DNA from: an uncultured Collinsella sp.
GTDB taxonomy: Bacteria > Actinomycetota > Coriobacteriia > Coriobacteriales > Coriobacteriaceae
Assembly (NCBI GenBank): GCA_900552185.1
Contig: URYT01000127.1
Span: forward strand, 1-5,471
DNA: 5,471 nucleotides
Direction of reading: 5' to 3'
The notes beneath the pieces are model-generated. The model saw only the letters and a program-made list of their open reading frames with translations. It was not told the DNA's origin and searched no databases. Of this stretch, positions 5,298-5,471 are shown in pieces. Numbering within the stretch: the stretch's first letter is position 1; the number at the start of each line of letters is the position of its first letter. The position numbers were made by a program, and so were the translations under genes.

Positions 5298-5471
5298 ATG
5301 GAAAAGCTGGGAGTTATCGGCGGCATGGGCGCCGAGGCCATCCGTGACCTGCTCGACGCCATCGACCTTCCGCAGGAGGCCGCGACCCTCAAGGCCATCA
5401 TCGCCGACGAGGACAGCCAGAAGCAGAAGCGCGAGAAGGCCGTTAAGCGCCTCGAGGTCGTCGACGCCTTC
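5298..5471 (+). CDS. Chimeric partial gene: aspartate/glutamate racemase start joined to an RpoC (RNA polymerase beta') internal segment
   Basis: There are 58 codons to the window edge with no stop. Residues 1-11, MEKLGVIGGMG, are the classic start of aspartate/glutamate racemases (first beta strand and glycine loop), and the ATG has a perfect ribosome site. From residue 10 on it reads MGAEAIRDLLDAIDL, then an acidic stretch, then QKREKAVKRLEVVDAF. This is the conserved beta' stretch that in E. coli reads MGAEAIQALL...DL, followed by KRKKLTKRIKLLEAF, an internal region several hundred codons into rpoC. A racemase would continue with a P-x-A-T-type loop instead. The join lies at about 5319-5333, where both genes can share a GGCATGGGC-like string. 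Either two templates were joined in assembly or a rearrangement fused them. A racemase beside a D-Asp ligase is the expected native gene order. The reading of each half rests on remembered family motifs. Confidence 0.75.
   Translation, partial: MEKLGVIGGMGAEAIRDLLDAIDLPQEAATLKAIIADEDSQKQKREKAVKRLEVVDAF

Overview
The window looks like a piece of a GC-rich gut actinobacterial genome, most likely Coriobacteriia and Collinsella-like. I infer this from the style of its serine/threonine kinase, the NAWGW-type cell-wall hydrolase, the D-aspartate-ligase-like ATP-grasp enzyme and the codon use. No rRNA, tRNA or CRISPR is visible, and the genus is an inference.

Layout. Positions 1-207 hold the 3' end of a small helix-turn-helix-type gene. 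Its first ~50 bases do not fit that family and look more like the end of an insertion sequence read on the minus strand. At 306-1684 (+) lies a serine/threonine protein kinase with a Pro-rich linker and three C-terminal membrane segments; its frame is broken near 505-524. A perfect 10-bp hairpin at 1689-1711 separates it from a convergent gene at 1722-2855 (-), a secreted coiled-coil (PcsB-like) protein with a lysozyme/glucosaminidase-like C-terminus. A 234-bp spacer rich in inverted repeats follows. A MOSC-domain gene lies at 3090-3722 (-), and a 234-bp divergent spacer with two operator-like inverted repeats separates it from an ATP-grasp ligase at 3957-5213 (+) that closely resembles D-aspartate ligases of peptidoglycan cross-bridge synthesis. 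The last gene, 5298 to the window end (+), starts like an aspartate/glutamate racemase but after about 11 residues continues as an internal segment of RNA polymerase beta' (RpoC).

How the genes fit together. The ligase and the racemase start make biological sense side by side: a racemase would supply D-Asp and the ligase would attach it to the peptidoglycan precursor. The secreted hydrolase acts on the same polymer. The HTH fragment and the kinase form a pair known in related bacteria. MOSC is an unrelated molybdenum-cofactor-type gene.

The main anomalies are the racemase/RpoC chimera, the IS-like left edge and the single-base frame break in the kinase. Together they raise the possibility that this is a contig with artefactual ends, or a genuinely rearranged locus.
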